A stretch of 62,810 bases of DNA from Erysipelotrichales bacterium (GTDB lineage: Bacteria > Bacillota_I > Bacilli_A > RFN20 > CAG-826), in contig JAFLUZ010000010.1 in assembly GCA_022508535.1 (NCBI GenBank), positions 1 through 62,810 of the forward strand. The letters run 5' to 3'. Under the pieces are notes generated by a model. The model did no database searches. It saw only the letters and a program-made list of their open reading frames with translations, and was not told the origin of the DNA. A program made the position numbers and the translations under genes. Below, one piece after another: positions 34,820 through 44,081 of this stretch (positions within the stretch are counted from its first letter, which is position 1; each line of letters begins with the position of its first letter).

Positions 34820-36190
34820 ATGGAAGTAAAATTAGAGAATCTTTCCAAAGTATTTCCTGGCACAAAGGGTAGACCTAGTACAACAGCAGTAGACCGTATG
34901 AATTTAACTATTCCTGACGGTCAACTTGTTGGTTTACTTGGTCCTTCTGGATGTGGTAAATCCACGACTCTTTATATGATTTCGGGTTTACATAAGCCAA
35001 CTGATGGAAAGATATTTTTTGGTGACCAAGATGTTACCAACGTACCTCCAGAAAAACGTGGCATAGGACTAGTTTTCCAAAATTATGCTTTGTATCCACA
35101 TCTAACTGTGAAACAAAACATTATGTTCCCATTAGAAAACATTAGACCAAAAATGCCTAAAGAGGAAATGGTTGCGATCGCAAACGAAATGGCAAAATTA
35201 GTTGACATTGATCGTTATATGGATCGTAAACCAAAAGAGCTTTCTGGTGGTCAGCAACAACGTGTTGCAATTGCTCGTGCGTTAGCAAAGAAACCACAAG
35301 TATTATTACTTGATGAACCTCTTTCTAACTTAGATGCTCGTTTAAGACTTCAAACACGTGAAGAAATTAAACGTATTCAACGTGAAACGGGTATTACAAC
35401 AATCTTCGTTACCCATGACCAAGAAGAAGCAATGAGTATTTCAGACTTTATCGTTGTTATGAAATTTGGTGAAATCCAACAAATTGGAAAACCTCAAGAC
35501 GTCTATGATGAACCTGCAAACTTATTCGTTGCAAAATTCTTAGGATCGCCTGCTATTAATGTTTTTGATGGAGAGATTAAAAATAATAGACTTTACATCA
35601 ATGACAAATTAATGTCTACTTCAGGCTATATTGGCAAAGGTGAATTGGATTTAGGAAGCGAAGATGCATTTAGTGCATTTGCTGCAGCAGGTTATAAAGG
35701 TACATATAACGATTACCTAAAACTTGTATATCATCATGAAGTTAAAAATGATGAAGAACTTCCTGAGGAAAATAAAAAGAACGAACATGTCGAAGAAGTT
35801 ATTTACGAAAAAGGCGAAGAAATCTTCGATCGTGAGTTCCAAAACATTATTCTTGAAAGAATGGAAGAATTGGGAACTAAACTTCAAAAGCTAGAAGTAG
35901 TAGAAGCTTTAGAAAAAGTTCGCGAAGATCACGGATTAAATAGAATTGTGAAAATTGCTGTTCGCCCAGAATCTTTCGAAATTAATCCAAAAGGAAAAAT
36001 TCCTGTCGATGTTAGCAATATTGAACACATTGGTCGTGATGTGTCAGTTGTAGGACATATTTCTGAACAAGAAAGTAAAGTAAGAATTTTAATTCCATCT
36101 GAACTCAGCAATCAATTAACATCAGACAAAATATATTTCTCACCAAAGAAATACTATGTATTTGAAACTTCAGGTAAGAGGTTAAAATAA
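34820..36190 (+). CDS. CUT1-type ABC transporter ATP-binding protein (MsmK/UgpC-like) with an inserted segment
   Basis: This is the ATPase of an importer for sugars or related compounds. Walker A is GPSGCGKST (41-49), signature LSGGQQQR (141-148), Walker B VLLLDEP (161-167) and switch His H199. The C-terminal regulatory domain has VRPESFEI (~381). MsmK/UgpC proteins are ~370 residues; this one has 456, because roughly residues 265-375 form an acidic, partly helical insertion rich in Glu and Lys. It overlaps the first permease by one base. The downstream nuclease suggests that nucleic acid breakdown products may be the cargo. Confidence 0.92.
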   Translation: MEVKLENLSKVFPGTKGRPSTTAVDRMNLTIPDGQLVGLLGPSGCGKSTTLYMISGLHKPTDGKIFFGDQDVTNVPPEKRGIGLVFQNYALYPHLTVKQNIMFPLENIRPKMPKEEMVAIANEMAKLVDIDRYMDRKPKELSGGQQQRVAIARALAKKPQVLLLDEPLSNLDARLRLQTREEIKRIQRETGITTIFVTHDQEEAMSISDFIVVMKFGEIQQIGKPQDVYDEPANLFVAKFLGSPAINVFDGEIKNNRLYINDKLMSTSGYIGKGELDLGSEDAFSAFAAAGYKGTYNDYLKLVYHHEVKNDEELPEENKKNEHVEEVIYEKGEEIFDREFQNIILERMEELGTKLQKLEVVEALEKVREDHGLNRIVKIAVRPESFEINPKGKIPVDVSNIEHIGRDVSVVGHISEQESKVRILIPSELSNQLTSDKIYFSPKKYYVFETSGKRLK

Positions 36191-37128
36191 TGGATGATAC
36201 AAAAAGAGATGGATGGAAGGCACTGATAGCGTTATTACCAGCTGCCATCATGCTTATTATCTTTACGTTCTTCCCAATTATTAATACATTCACAATGTCA
36301 TTTATGGAAGATTTCCAACTTGCTAAAGGAGCGGGACTTCTTGCTATTAATAATGGCTTTAGTGGTATTGGATTTAAAGGATATCAACAAGTTTTAACAG
36401 ATCCAATTTTCCAAAGTGCAATCGTTAATACGTTGATACTAGTTCTAGTATCCGTACCGTTAACAATTGTTATTTCCTTACTTATGGCAGTTGCCTTAAA
36501 TGGTATTAAGAAATTACAAGGTTTATATCAAACGATATTCTTCCTGCCTTATGTCACTAATACAATTGCTCTCGGTATGGTATTCGGTGCGATGTTTGGC
36601 TCTGCCGATTCGGGGGTTATTAACCAAATTGTTAAATTGTTTGGTGGAACACCAAAGGATTGGACAACAATGAATGCGTTAAAATGGGATTCATTTTGGG
36701 TAATTATTGTTTACACAGTTTGGAACGGACTAGCATTTAAGATATTGGTCTTTATGTCTGGTTTACAAAGTATTGATAAGCAATATTATGATGCTGCGAA
36801 AATTGATGGTACATCTAAGGCAAGAATTTTGTGGAAAATTACAATTCCATTATTATCACCACAAATTCTTTATATTACAATTACATCATTTATTGGAGCA
36901 TTTAAATCTTACACGGGTGTTATTTCTATTTTTGGTAAAGGTGAAACATACTTCGGTGGTGCTGGAAATGACTGGATTACAATTGTTGGTTATATTTTCC
37001 GACAAATGGGAAGTTCAGGAAAGGGAGTATACACCAAGGCAGCTGCAGCTGCAGTTATCTTATTAATTATTATTCTTATTGTTACTGCTCTTCAAAGCGT
37101 TGTTGCGAAGAAGAGAGTACATTACTAG
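36190..37128 (+). CDS. ABC transporter permease (MalF/UgpA-like)
   Basis: A 312-residue inner-membrane permease with six predicted helices. Its EAA loop, DAAKIDGTSKARILWKITIPLLSP, docks on the ATPase. The N-terminal helix is WKALIALLPAAIMLIIFTFFP. It starts on the last base of the ATPase stop codon (TAATG). It should pair with the next permease as the heterodimeric channel of a CUT1-type importer. Confidence 0.93.
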   Translation: MDDTKRDGWKALIALLPAAIMLIIFTFFPIINTFTMSFMEDFQLAKGAGLLAINNGFSGIGFKGYQQVLTDPIFQSAIVNTLILVLVSVPLTIVISLLMAVALNGIKKLQGLYQTIFFLPYVTNTIALGMVFGAMFGSADSGVINQIVKLFGGTPKDWTTMNALKWDSFWVIIVYTVWNGLAFKILVFMSGLQSIDKQYYDAAKIDGTSKARILWKITIPLLSPQILYITITSFIGAFKSYTGVISIFGKGETYFGGAGNDWITIVGYIFRQMGSSGKGVYTKAAAAAVILLIIILIVTALQSVVAKKRVHY

Positions 37129-37140
37129 GAGGCGCAATAT

Positions 37141-38097
37141 ATGGCATCAGATGTATATTTTATTGATGAAGCCGCAAAGAAGCGCTTCAAAAGGCAAAAA
37201 CTTGCTTTAAATATCTTGACTTATACATTCTTAACAATCTGTGCGTTATTTATGTTGTTACCATTCTATTATATGATTATAACTTCATTAAAAACTCCAG
37301 AAACTTTGACTCAAGAAATGTATAGCAAAACTCTTAACTTATTTCCAAGTTTTAAACAATTAACTTTTGAAAACTATAAAATAGTAATTTATGGTTATTC
37401 TCAAAACGCTAAGACTTTTGCAGAAGGAAACTTCTTACGTTATTATGCAAATACAATCTTTGTTGCAGTATGCTCTACGGCAATAACAGTTGTGACATGT
37501 ATATTATCAGCATTCGCGTTTGCAAGATTAAATTTCAAAGGTAAAAACTTCTTGTTCGCATTGTTATTAGCAACAATGATGATACCAGGAGAAATGATGA
37601 TTATTACTAACTTTACAACTATTTCATTACTTAAATGGAAAGATACGTATCAGGCGTTAATTCTAACGCATGCCGTATCAGTCTTCTATATCTATTATTT
37701 AAGACAAACTTTCCAACAAATACCTAATGAATTATTCTTAGCGGCAAAAGTAGATGGATATGGCGTATTTAAATATTTATTTAAAGTTATGATTCCAATT
37801 GCTATGCCAACAATTGTTACAATTATTATTTTATCAGTTATGGGTTCTTGGAACGCATATCTATGGCCAACAATGGTTACTAGTAAAGATAGTATGAAGT
37901 TGGTCGCAAATGGTTTGATGGATATGTTTGCATCATTCCAATCACAACCTGATGCATTATTAGCTAAAGGTTATGAATATACTGATAACTTAAGACTTGC
38001 TGGATCATTTATGGTTACATTACCATTGTTTGTATTCTTCTTAATCTTTAGAAAATACATTATGCGTGGTGTTTCACGTAGTGGTATCAAAGGCTAA
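37141..38097 (+). CDS. ABC transporter permease (MalG/UgpE-like)
   Basis: A 318-residue permease with six helices. The EAA loop is AAKVDGYGVFKYLFKVMIPIAMP, with the usual LRQTFQQIPNELFLA in front of it. SD AGGAGG; 12 bp after the first permease. A periplasm-facing insertion of about 30 residues (YSQNAKTFAEGNFLRYY and GLMDMFASFQSQPDALLAKG regions) is longer than in sugar-specific relatives. Confidence 0.92.
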   Translation: MASDVYFIDEAAKKRFKRQKLALNILTYTFLTICALFMLLPFYYMIITSLKTPETLTQEMYSKTLNLFPSFKQLTFENYKIVIYGYSQNAKTFAEGNFLRYYANTIFVAVCSTAITVVTCILSAFAFARLNFKGKNFLFALLLATMMIPGEMMIITNFTTISLLKWKDTYQALILTHAVSVFYIYYLRQTFQQIPNELFLAAKVDGYGVFKYLFKVMIPIAMPTIVTIIILSVMGSWNAYLWPTMVTSKDSMKLVANGLMDMFASFQSQPDALLAKGYEYTDNLRLAGSFMVTLPLFVFFLIFRKYIMRGVSRSGIKG

Positions 38098-38132
38098 TTA
38101 TTGTATTAAATATGAAAGGGGAAAATACAATT

Positions 38133-39743
38133 ATGAAAACAAAAAGACTTATTTTAGGCTTATCAACATTAATGCTTGTTGGTTTAGCTAGTGGTTGTTC
38201 ACATGAGATTGCAATTGAAGTTCAAAAACCAGATTTAATTCCAATTTCAACTCTAACGAATAAATACTCAGAAGCAAATAAAATTAATATTAATTTCTGG
38301 ACTGGATTTGGTTCAACTATGTCTGATGCATTAGAAGAATCAATTTCTGCATTTGAAAAAGAATATCCATACATTTCAGTTAACCATGAACAAAAAGGTG
38401 GATATGATAAATTGCATTCTGCGGTCATGCAATCTTTAAACTCTAGCACATATCCACATGTTGCTGTTGGTTATCCTGACCATTTCGCAGATTATATTGC
38501 AAGTAATATTCAATATGAATTAAATGATTACATTGAATCATCAGAATACGGCATTGATTTATCTGACTACTATGATCAATATATGAGAGAAAATAATAGT
38601 TTAATGTATAAAGATGATGCTAAAACACAACCATATACAATGGGTATTCCATTTAATAAATCAACTGAAGTTATGGTTTATAACAAAACATTCTTTGATG
38701 CTTTTGGTTTAGAAGCACCAGAAACTTGGGATGAAGCAGTTGCACTTGGCGAAGAAATTATTTCCATTGTCAAAGGTACATCTGAAAAATTAACAAAAGC
38801 AGAAGATAAAGTTAACCACTTCAAAACTCTTTGGAATTATACATATACAGATAACGAAGTAGAAAAAACTGTTACATTCGACTTCCAAAACGTTGAAGAA
38901 AAAGATTTCTATCCAGTATCTTATGACTCACAAGCAAACTTCTTCATTACTATGTGTTATCAATTCGGTGGTAAATATACTGAAATGGGCGACACGATTG
39001 AAGAAGGTTATATGAGATTTAAAGGTGATGCAAAAGTTACTGAAGCACTTAATTTTATTAAATCAATGAATACTAAACATGTATTAGGTATCCCATCAAC
39101 TTGGAATGAACCTCAATATTGTTCAAATGAATTTAAAGCTTTAAAATCACTTATGACAATTTCTTCATCAGCAGGTGTTACAAATAATATTGCAGCTGGT
39201 GATAAATTCGAAGTTGGTATTGCACCAATCCCATATAAGACAGCAGAAAGAAAATTTGTTATTTCTCAAGGTACAAATATGGCTATCTTTACAAGTGATG
39301 CTGAACACGCTTTGGCTTCTTGGCTCTTCGTTAGATTTATGACAGGTGGCGTAACTTATAAAGGTGATCAAGTATACAACCCAGAAACTGGAGAATTTGA
39401 AGAATCTATTGAAAATGAAAACGTAAACTTTGCAATTGCTTCTGGTTACTTACCTGTTAATATTTCAGGTGAACAATCAACTTGGTATAGACAATACTTA
39501 TCAAGTACTGTTACAAGTGCTTCAGATAGAGCAAAAATTGCTGTACAAAAAGTTGCAAGTGATATATACGTCAACCAAAACTGGGATAAATTCGTCGACT
39601 CAGCATTTATTGGTTCAAGTGATATCCGTGCTGAAGTTGGTAATATTATTCCATTTATGTTAACTGGTGCATCAGGTAAATTCTATACAGCAGAAGAAGC
39701 AATTCAATATGTCTATGATTTATTACCTGACTATGTTGGATAA
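38133..39743 (+). CDS. Extracellular solute-binding lipoprotein of the ABC transporter
   Basis: A family-1 (MalE/UgpB-like) binding protein. Signal peptide and lipobox LASG-C22 anchor it to the membrane. The binding fold starts ININFWTGFGSTMSDALEESISAFEKEYP and continues with GIPFNKSTEVMVYNKTFFDAFGL and PETWDEAV. At 536 residues it is about 100 longer than sugar-binding relatives. I start at ATG 38133 behind AAAGGGG, not at the ATG seven codons upstream, because the SD lies inside that extension. The ligand is unknown; the context points to nucleosides, nucleotides or short oligonucleotides. Confidence 0.9.
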   Translation: MKTKRLILGLSTLMLVGLASGCSHEIAIEVQKPDLIPISTLTNKYSEANKININFWTGFGSTMSDALEESISAFEKEYPYISVNHEQKGGYDKLHSAVMQSLNSSTYPHVAVGYPDHFADYIASNIQYELNDYIESSEYGIDLSDYYDQYMRENNSLMYKDDAKTQPYTMGIPFNKSTEVMVYNKTFFDAFGLEAPETWDEAVALGEEIISIVKGTSEKLTKAEDKVNHFKTLWNYTYTDNEVEKTVTFDFQNVEEKDFYPVSYDSQANFFITMCYQFGGKYTEMGDTIEEGYMRFKGDAKVTEALNFIKSMNTKHVLGIPSTWNEPQYCSNEFKALKSLMTISSSAGVTNNIAAGDKFEVGIAPIPYKTAERKFVISQGTNMAIFTSDAEHALASWLFVRFMTGGVTYKGDQVYNPETGEFEESIENENVNFAIASGYLPVNISGEQSTWYRQYLSSTVTSASDRAKIAVQKVASDIYVNQNWDKFVDSAFIGSSDIRAEVGNIIPFMLTGASGKFYTAEEAIQYVYDLLPDYVG

Positions 39744-39760
39744 ATTGGAGAAATAAAATT

Positions 39761-41287
39761 ATGAAATTTGGAAAAAAATTAGTAATGCTGTTAGCAACAT
39801 CGTTTATGTTGCTAGCAGGATGTGATGGTAAAATACAACCATCAACTGGTACTAGTGAAACACCTGAAAATTATCAAACAACTGTAACTGATAACTTTCA
39901 TTTAAAAAGAGATTATGAGAACAAAGTATTTACAGAAGATGGTATTGGTGTAGCAACATTCCGTTCTCACACTGATGGTGACACAACAAACTGGTGGGTT
40001 GGTACAGAAAAAATTAAATTCCGTTATTTAGGCGTAAACACTCCTGAATCTACTGCTAAGATGGAGCCATGGGGTTTACCTGCTTCACAATTCACAAAAG
40101 AAAAGACTTCCAAGGCTAAATTAATCGTTCTTGAAAACGATGTTGAAGCATACGGAAGAATGGATAACAACAATGCTAGATATTTAGGCTTTGTTTGGTA
40201 TTCTATGGACGGAGATCCAGCAAACTTAAGATGTTTAAATCTTGAATTAATTGAATTAGGTTATTCTTTAAATCAAATATTCGAAGACACTCCGTTATGT
40301 CCTTACTACAGTACATTTGCTGCTGCAGAAGAACACGCAAGAAGTGTGAAAATTAGAATCTTTGGTCAATTAGATCCTACATTCGATTATTCAGATGATG
40401 TTGTGACAATTTCATTATATGAATTACGCGCAAATTATTCAAAATATGGTAAAGTTGAGGAAGATAATGAAGAAGGTTTAGATCCATCTGCAGGTAAGCA
40501 ATTAAGAATTAGAGGCTTAGTTGTTGGTATGATCGGAGACAATATGATTCTTCGTGACTTGCAAAGATATAAATTAGAAGATGAAAACGGAAACATTATC
40601 TTCGAGCAAGAAGAAGATGATATGTTAGCAGGTATATACTGCTATGCAGGATTCAATACTTCACTTGCTGGTTCAGTTTCAGTTGGTGATGTTGTATTCT
40701 TCTATTGCCGTGCTAATAAATTTAATGGAACAATCCAATTATCAGATATTAAGACAAGCTTTACTGATCGTAAGAGACCATTTATTAGAGAAGGTAATAT
40801 CTTAGATAATCCAGCATTATTAGAAAAATACCCTGAAGCTACTGTTGAGCCATATGATATGGATACATCAACATTTGATCCTTCATTTAAAAATGACACT
40901 CGCTATACTGACTTTAAAGAATATGAAGGTAGATTAGTTAAAACTAGAGTCACTGTAAGAATTATTGAAAGTGGCGACTATGATGAAGACGGAGATATTA
41001 TTGGTGGAACAGAATTTACTAGCCACTATAAAGAAGATGCCAGTGGTAACTATACTTGCTATGCTAATTCACAAGCTTACTATCATAGCAATACTTATGG
41101 TGATCAATATTTAACACTAAATATTCGTGTTGATGGCACACAATATCCACATATTAATCCTACTTTCTTCGTACCAGGACATACATATGAGTGCTATGGC
41201 TACTTATCACCATATTTTGATAAGTACCAATTAATGCTTTTAAATAATACAAATCCTGCTTACGTAGTTGATTTAGGTGTTTTATAG
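39761..41287 (+). CDS. Staphylococcal-nuclease-like (TNase) lipoprotein with OB-fold domains
   Basis: A signal peptide ends in lipobox LLAG-C21, so the enzyme is on the cell surface. Residues ~60-205 match the thermonuclease fold. TDGDT carries the metal Asp residues (D72, D74), KIKFRYLGVNTPE gives the catalytic Arg R88 and Glu E96 (Arg35 and Glu43 of S. aureus nuclease), and EAYGR gives R133 (Arg87). Asp40 of the S. aureus enzyme is Asn here. Two OB-like domains follow (from ~245 and ~400), as in YhcR-type nucleases. It is the last-but-one gene of the ABC operon, 17 bp after the binding protein. Mycoplasmas carry a lipoprotein nuclease in a similar ABC operon. Confidence 0.87.
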   Translation: MKFGKKLVMLLATSFMLLAGCDGKIQPSTGTSETPENYQTTVTDNFHLKRDYENKVFTEDGIGVATFRSHTDGDTTNWWVGTEKIKFRYLGVNTPESTAKMEPWGLPASQFTKEKTSKAKLIVLENDVEAYGRMDNNNARYLGFVWYSMDGDPANLRCLNLELIELGYSLNQIFEDTPLCPYYSTFAAAEEHARSVKIRIFGQLDPTFDYSDDVVTISLYELRANYSKYGKVEEDNEEGLDPSAGKQLRIRGLVVGMIGDNMILRDLQRYKLEDENGNIIFEQEEDDMLAGIYCYAGFNTSLAGSVSVGDVVFFYCRANKFNGTIQLSDIKTSFTDRKRPFIREGNILDNPALLEKYPEATVEPYDMDTSTFDPSFKNDTRYTDFKEYEGRLVKTRVTVRIIESGDYDEDGDIIGGTEFTSHYKEDASGNYTCYANSQAYYHSNTYGDQYLTLNIRVDGTQYPHINPTFFVPGHTYECYGYLSPYFDKYQLMLLNNTNPAYVVDLGVL

Positions 41288-41313
41288 AATAAATAAAATT
41301 TAAGGAGAATAAA

Positions 41314-42375
41314 ATGAAAAAATTTAAATTATTTGCAATGGCATCAATGCTCGCTCTTGGTGGCGCATTAGTTGCTTGCTCAAACCAAAATGATCAAATC
41401 GTAAAAGAAGCTGCATCTAAAATTACTTTTAATACAAAAAGAATGAGCGATCCACAATACCAATTACCAGGTACATGGGTTGTTAAAGTAGATGATGTTG
41501 CTCATACAGTAACAGTTGATTGGTCTGCTACACCTGCTGAAAGATTTACTTTTGAAAGAAGTGAAGATAGTAGCACTGTATACGCAAACGTAGACTTACC
41601 TGATAAAAAAGCAGGAGAAACTGATGTGCCATGTACTTTAACTGCTACAGTTACTTATAATGGTGCAAAAGCTACAAGAGAATTTAGTTCTACATTAGTC
41701 GCAGTTGAAAAAATTACTGCAATGACTGTTGCAGAAGCAAAAGCATCAGAAATTGATACTGAATTAAATGTTCGTGGTGTTGCCGTCAATGCACACGCAG
41801 CTGGAAACGGATTCTTCCTCGTAGACTCTACAGGTGCTATTTACGTATATGATAAGGCTGCTGCACATAAAGGAAACTTATCATATGGTACAGAAGTCAT
41901 CGTAAAAGGAAAACGTGCTTTTAATACTAAATCAATTAACGGCACAACAGTTCAAATAGTACAAATGACTTATGAAAGCTTCACACTTGTATCTGAAAAT
42001 AAAGAAGTACCTGTTGATGCAGCTGTTGAATCATCAGTTGCAGACATATTAGGATGGAGTAAAGATCCAACAAGTGAAAGTTTCGTAAATCATACAGGAG
42101 ATTTATTACACGTTACAGGTAAAATGGTTGCATATGCTGGCCCAGCAAGTAATCCATACGAAACTCCTACATATGAAGTTGAAAATGAATCTGGTAGTTA
42201 TGTAAGCTTCTATGCTAATACATATAACAATCCATCTGAAGGATATGACAGCGAATTTAAGAGTTTAGTAGGTAAAACATGCGATTTCTATTTAGCAGTT
42301 TTAGATATTAATACAAGTAGTAGCGGTAAAACTTCATGGAGAGTTGTACCTGTTAAGGTTGTACCTCAAGCATAG
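41314..42375 (+). CDS. Surface lipoprotein with Ig-like and OB-fold domains
   Basis: Lipobox VA-C22 follows a signal peptide. Residues ~30-130 look like an atypical bacterial Ig-like domain (WVVKVDDVAHTVTVDW ... TATVTYNGAKATREF). From ~145 an OB-fold resembles those of secreted nucleases (ELNVRGVAVNAHAAGNGFFLVD, then YGTEVIVKGK), and a second may follow from ~245 (LLHVTGKMVAYAG). It has no visible catalytic motif. Being the last gene of the nuclease operon, it may hold nucleic acid at the surface; this is inference. The lipoprotein at 43056 has the same layout. Confidence 0.75.
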   Translation: MKKFKLFAMASMLALGGALVACSNQNDQIVKEAASKITFNTKRMSDPQYQLPGTWVVKVDDVAHTVTVDWSATPAERFTFERSEDSSTVYANVDLPDKKAGETDVPCTLTATVTYNGAKATREFSSTLVAVEKITAMTVAEAKASEIDTELNVRGVAVNAHAAGNGFFLVDSTGAIYVYDKAAAHKGNLSYGTEVIVKGKRAFNTKSINGTTVQIVQMTYESFTLVSENKEVPVDAAVESSVADILGWSKDPTSESFVNHTGDLLHVTGKMVAYAGPASNPYETPTYEVENESGSYVSFYANTYNNPSEGYDSEFKSLVGKTCDFYLAVLDINTSSSGKTSWRVVPVKVVPQA

Positions 42376-42399
42376 TAAAAAATTATCGCTTAGTTTATT

Positions 42400-42430
42400 A
42401 GGTGTATAACTTTTAGTTATACGCCTTTTT
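42400..42430 (+). terminator. Rho-independent terminator of the ABC/nuclease operon
   Basis: AGGTGTATAAC (42400-42410) pairs with GTTATACGCCT (42416-42426), followed by T. Confidence 0.86.
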
Positions 42431-42435
42431 GTTTC

Positions 42436-42464
42436 TTGTTAAGGCGTTGTAATTATTATATAAT
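42436..42464 (+). promoter_or_regulatory. Promoter of the barnase-like gene
   Basis: TTGTTA (42436-42441), a 17-bp spacer and TATAAT (42459-42464), directly after the operon terminator. Confidence 0.72.
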
Positions 42465-42483
42465 TTAATAAAAGGTGATTACT

Positions 42484-43047
42484 ATGAAAAAGCGTACTTT
42501 ATTAATTATCTCGTTAATATTGTTAACAGGATGTCATAAACCTGTTATTGAAGCAGATCCAATGGAAATTGGTGGTAATAGTGAAACATCTCATGTATCA
42601 ACAAGTAGTAATGCTTGTAATTCTAGTTATTCATATGGAAATAAAGGTACTCCTAAAACTTTAAATGAAAATAATTATTATTTTTCAAGAGATGATGTTG
42701 CTCTTTATTTAGTCACTTTTCATAAATTACCTTCTAATTATGTAAAAAAAGATGGTGACACTTCTAAGGCTGGATCTAATACTCGTATTGGTGGCGATTA
42801 TTTTAGTAATGGTAGTGATTCATCTCCAACGGGATTATGTCTACCAGCTTATTCTAATTTTTCGGAATGTGATGTGGATGCCTCTGGCACAAGTGGTAGT
42901 AAACGCGGCTCACATCGTTTGGTTTATACAACCACTTTTAAAATTTTTTATACCTATGATCATTATTCACATTGGCAAGAATACTTAGGTTATAATAACT
43001 GGGGTCCAACGTTCGCAAGTGGGTATTATATTGAAATTTGTAAATAA
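42484..43047 (+). CDS. Barnase-family ribonuclease lipoprotein
   Basis: Residues ~66-165 align by eye with barnase: VALYLVTFHKLPSNYVKK, IGGDYFSN, SGSKRGSHRLVY and YTYDHYSHW correspond to VADYLQTYHKLPDNYITK, IGGDIFSN, SGFRNSDRILY and KTTDHYQTF. All catalytic residues have counterparts: K81 (Lys27), E128 (Glu73), R141 (Arg83), R145 (Arg87) and H160 (His102). Lipobox LLTG-C17 makes it a membrane-anchored surface RNase, whereas barnase is released. Cysteines 45, 119, 129 and 186 could form disulfides absent from barnase. No barstar gene is visible. The start is ATG 42484 behind AAAGGTG, giving 187 residues. Confidence 0.9.
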   Translation: MKKRTLLIISLILLTGCHKPVIEADPMEIGGNSETSHVSTSSNACNSSYSYGNKGTPKTLNENNYYFSRDDVALYLVTFHKLPSNYVKKDGDTSKAGSNTRIGGDYFSNGSDSSPTGLCLPAYSNFSECDVDASGTSGSKRGSHRLVYTTTFKIFYTYDHYSHWQEYLGYNNWGPTFASGYYIEICK

Positions 43048-43055
43048 AGTTTTTT

Positions 43056-44063
43056 ATGCGTAGTATGGTTAAAGTATTTAAAAAAATAGTAAATAGTCTT
43101 TTAATTCCAATTCTATCTTTTGGAATTATTTTTAGTTTGAGTAGCTGTGCAGAAGAAATTGAAGTAGATATTCTTGATTTGGCAATTGATAGTGTGAAGT
43201 ATGATTTAAGCGAAATAAATGAACCATTATTTTTAGTAAAACAAACATTTATTATTTACGAAGAAAGTGAATACTATTTTGATGTTAATTGGTCTTATAC
43301 TAATGAACTAAAATGGAAAGATTTAAAGGAAGAGGATAATTATTATATTCTTGCAACTAAAGAATTATATGATGAATTTGACTTTGAATTAACCGCCACT
43401 ATTGAATATGATGGTAGATCTAAATCAAAAACTTTTGAAGGACATTATGTGAATAAAGAAAAACAAGAAAGTATTGGGCTTGAAATATTGCCTACTTTAG
43501 AAAATGGTGCTGAAATAACTATAGAAGGTAAGGCTATAAATATTTATGATAAAAACTTCTTTATTTTTCATGATGGAAAACAAAGTATAAAAGTTGAGAC
43601 TGATAGTAGTGTAGACATGAGTTATGGAGTAAAAGTAGAGTTAACTTTGAAAGTTGTTAAAAGCAAAGTAAAAATAGGTGATAGTAGTATTGAAAGAATC
43701 ACCACAAAATATTTAAGTCATAAAACCGTAAATGGTATGTTTGCTGAATATAATAGTTCTTTATATGATTTAAATTATTTGGATGATATGTTAAATAACA
43801 TGAATGTCGTGAACTTTACGAAATTAGATCAAAATATTATACAAGTAAGAGGTAATGTCAGTTTAAGAAATAATGAGTATTATATAGATAATAATGAAAC
43901 ATATTTAAAAATCGATTATAAAGAAGATTCAATGTTCAGTAACTCATTAATAGATTTTCTAGATTGTAATTGTATAGTAAATTTATTTGTAGATTCTATT
44001 ATTGAAGATGAACAAGTTACTGGTTTTACTTTCTCTTTAATTAGTATTTTTGCAAATGAATAA
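43056..44063 (+). CDS. Surface lipoprotein, Ig-like plus OB-fold, paralogue of the 41314 gene
   Basis: A signal peptide with lipobox LSSC (C31 from the first ATG) is followed by an Ig-like part (YYFDVNWSYTNE ... ELTATIEYDGRSKSKTF) and an OB-like part (GAEITIEGKAINIYDKNFFIFHDG), the same order as in the lipoprotein at 41314. It lies 8 bp after the barnase-like gene. No good SD is seen before ATG 43056 or the in-frame ATG 43065, so it probably depends on translational coupling. Pairing one such lipoprotein with each nuclease suggests a helper or binding role, not an intracellular inhibitor. Confidence 0.75.
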   Translation: MRSMVKVFKKIVNSLLIPILSFGIIFSLSSCAEEIEVDILDLAIDSVKYDLSEINEPLFLVKQTFIIYEESEYYFDVNWSYTNELKWKDLKEEDNYYILATKELYDEFDFELTATIEYDGRSKSKTFEGHYVNKEKQESIGLEILPTLENGAEITIEGKAINIYDKNFFIFHDGKQSIKVETDSSVDMSYGVKVELTLKVVKSKVKIGDSSIERITTKYLSHKTVNGMFAEYNSSLYDLNYLDDMLNNMNVVNFTKLDQNIIQVRGNVSLRNNEYYIDNNETYLKIDYKEDSMFSNSLIDFLDCNCIVNLFVDSIIEDEQVTGFTFSLISIFANE

Positions 44064-44081
44064 TAATTGTTTTCTAAACGC

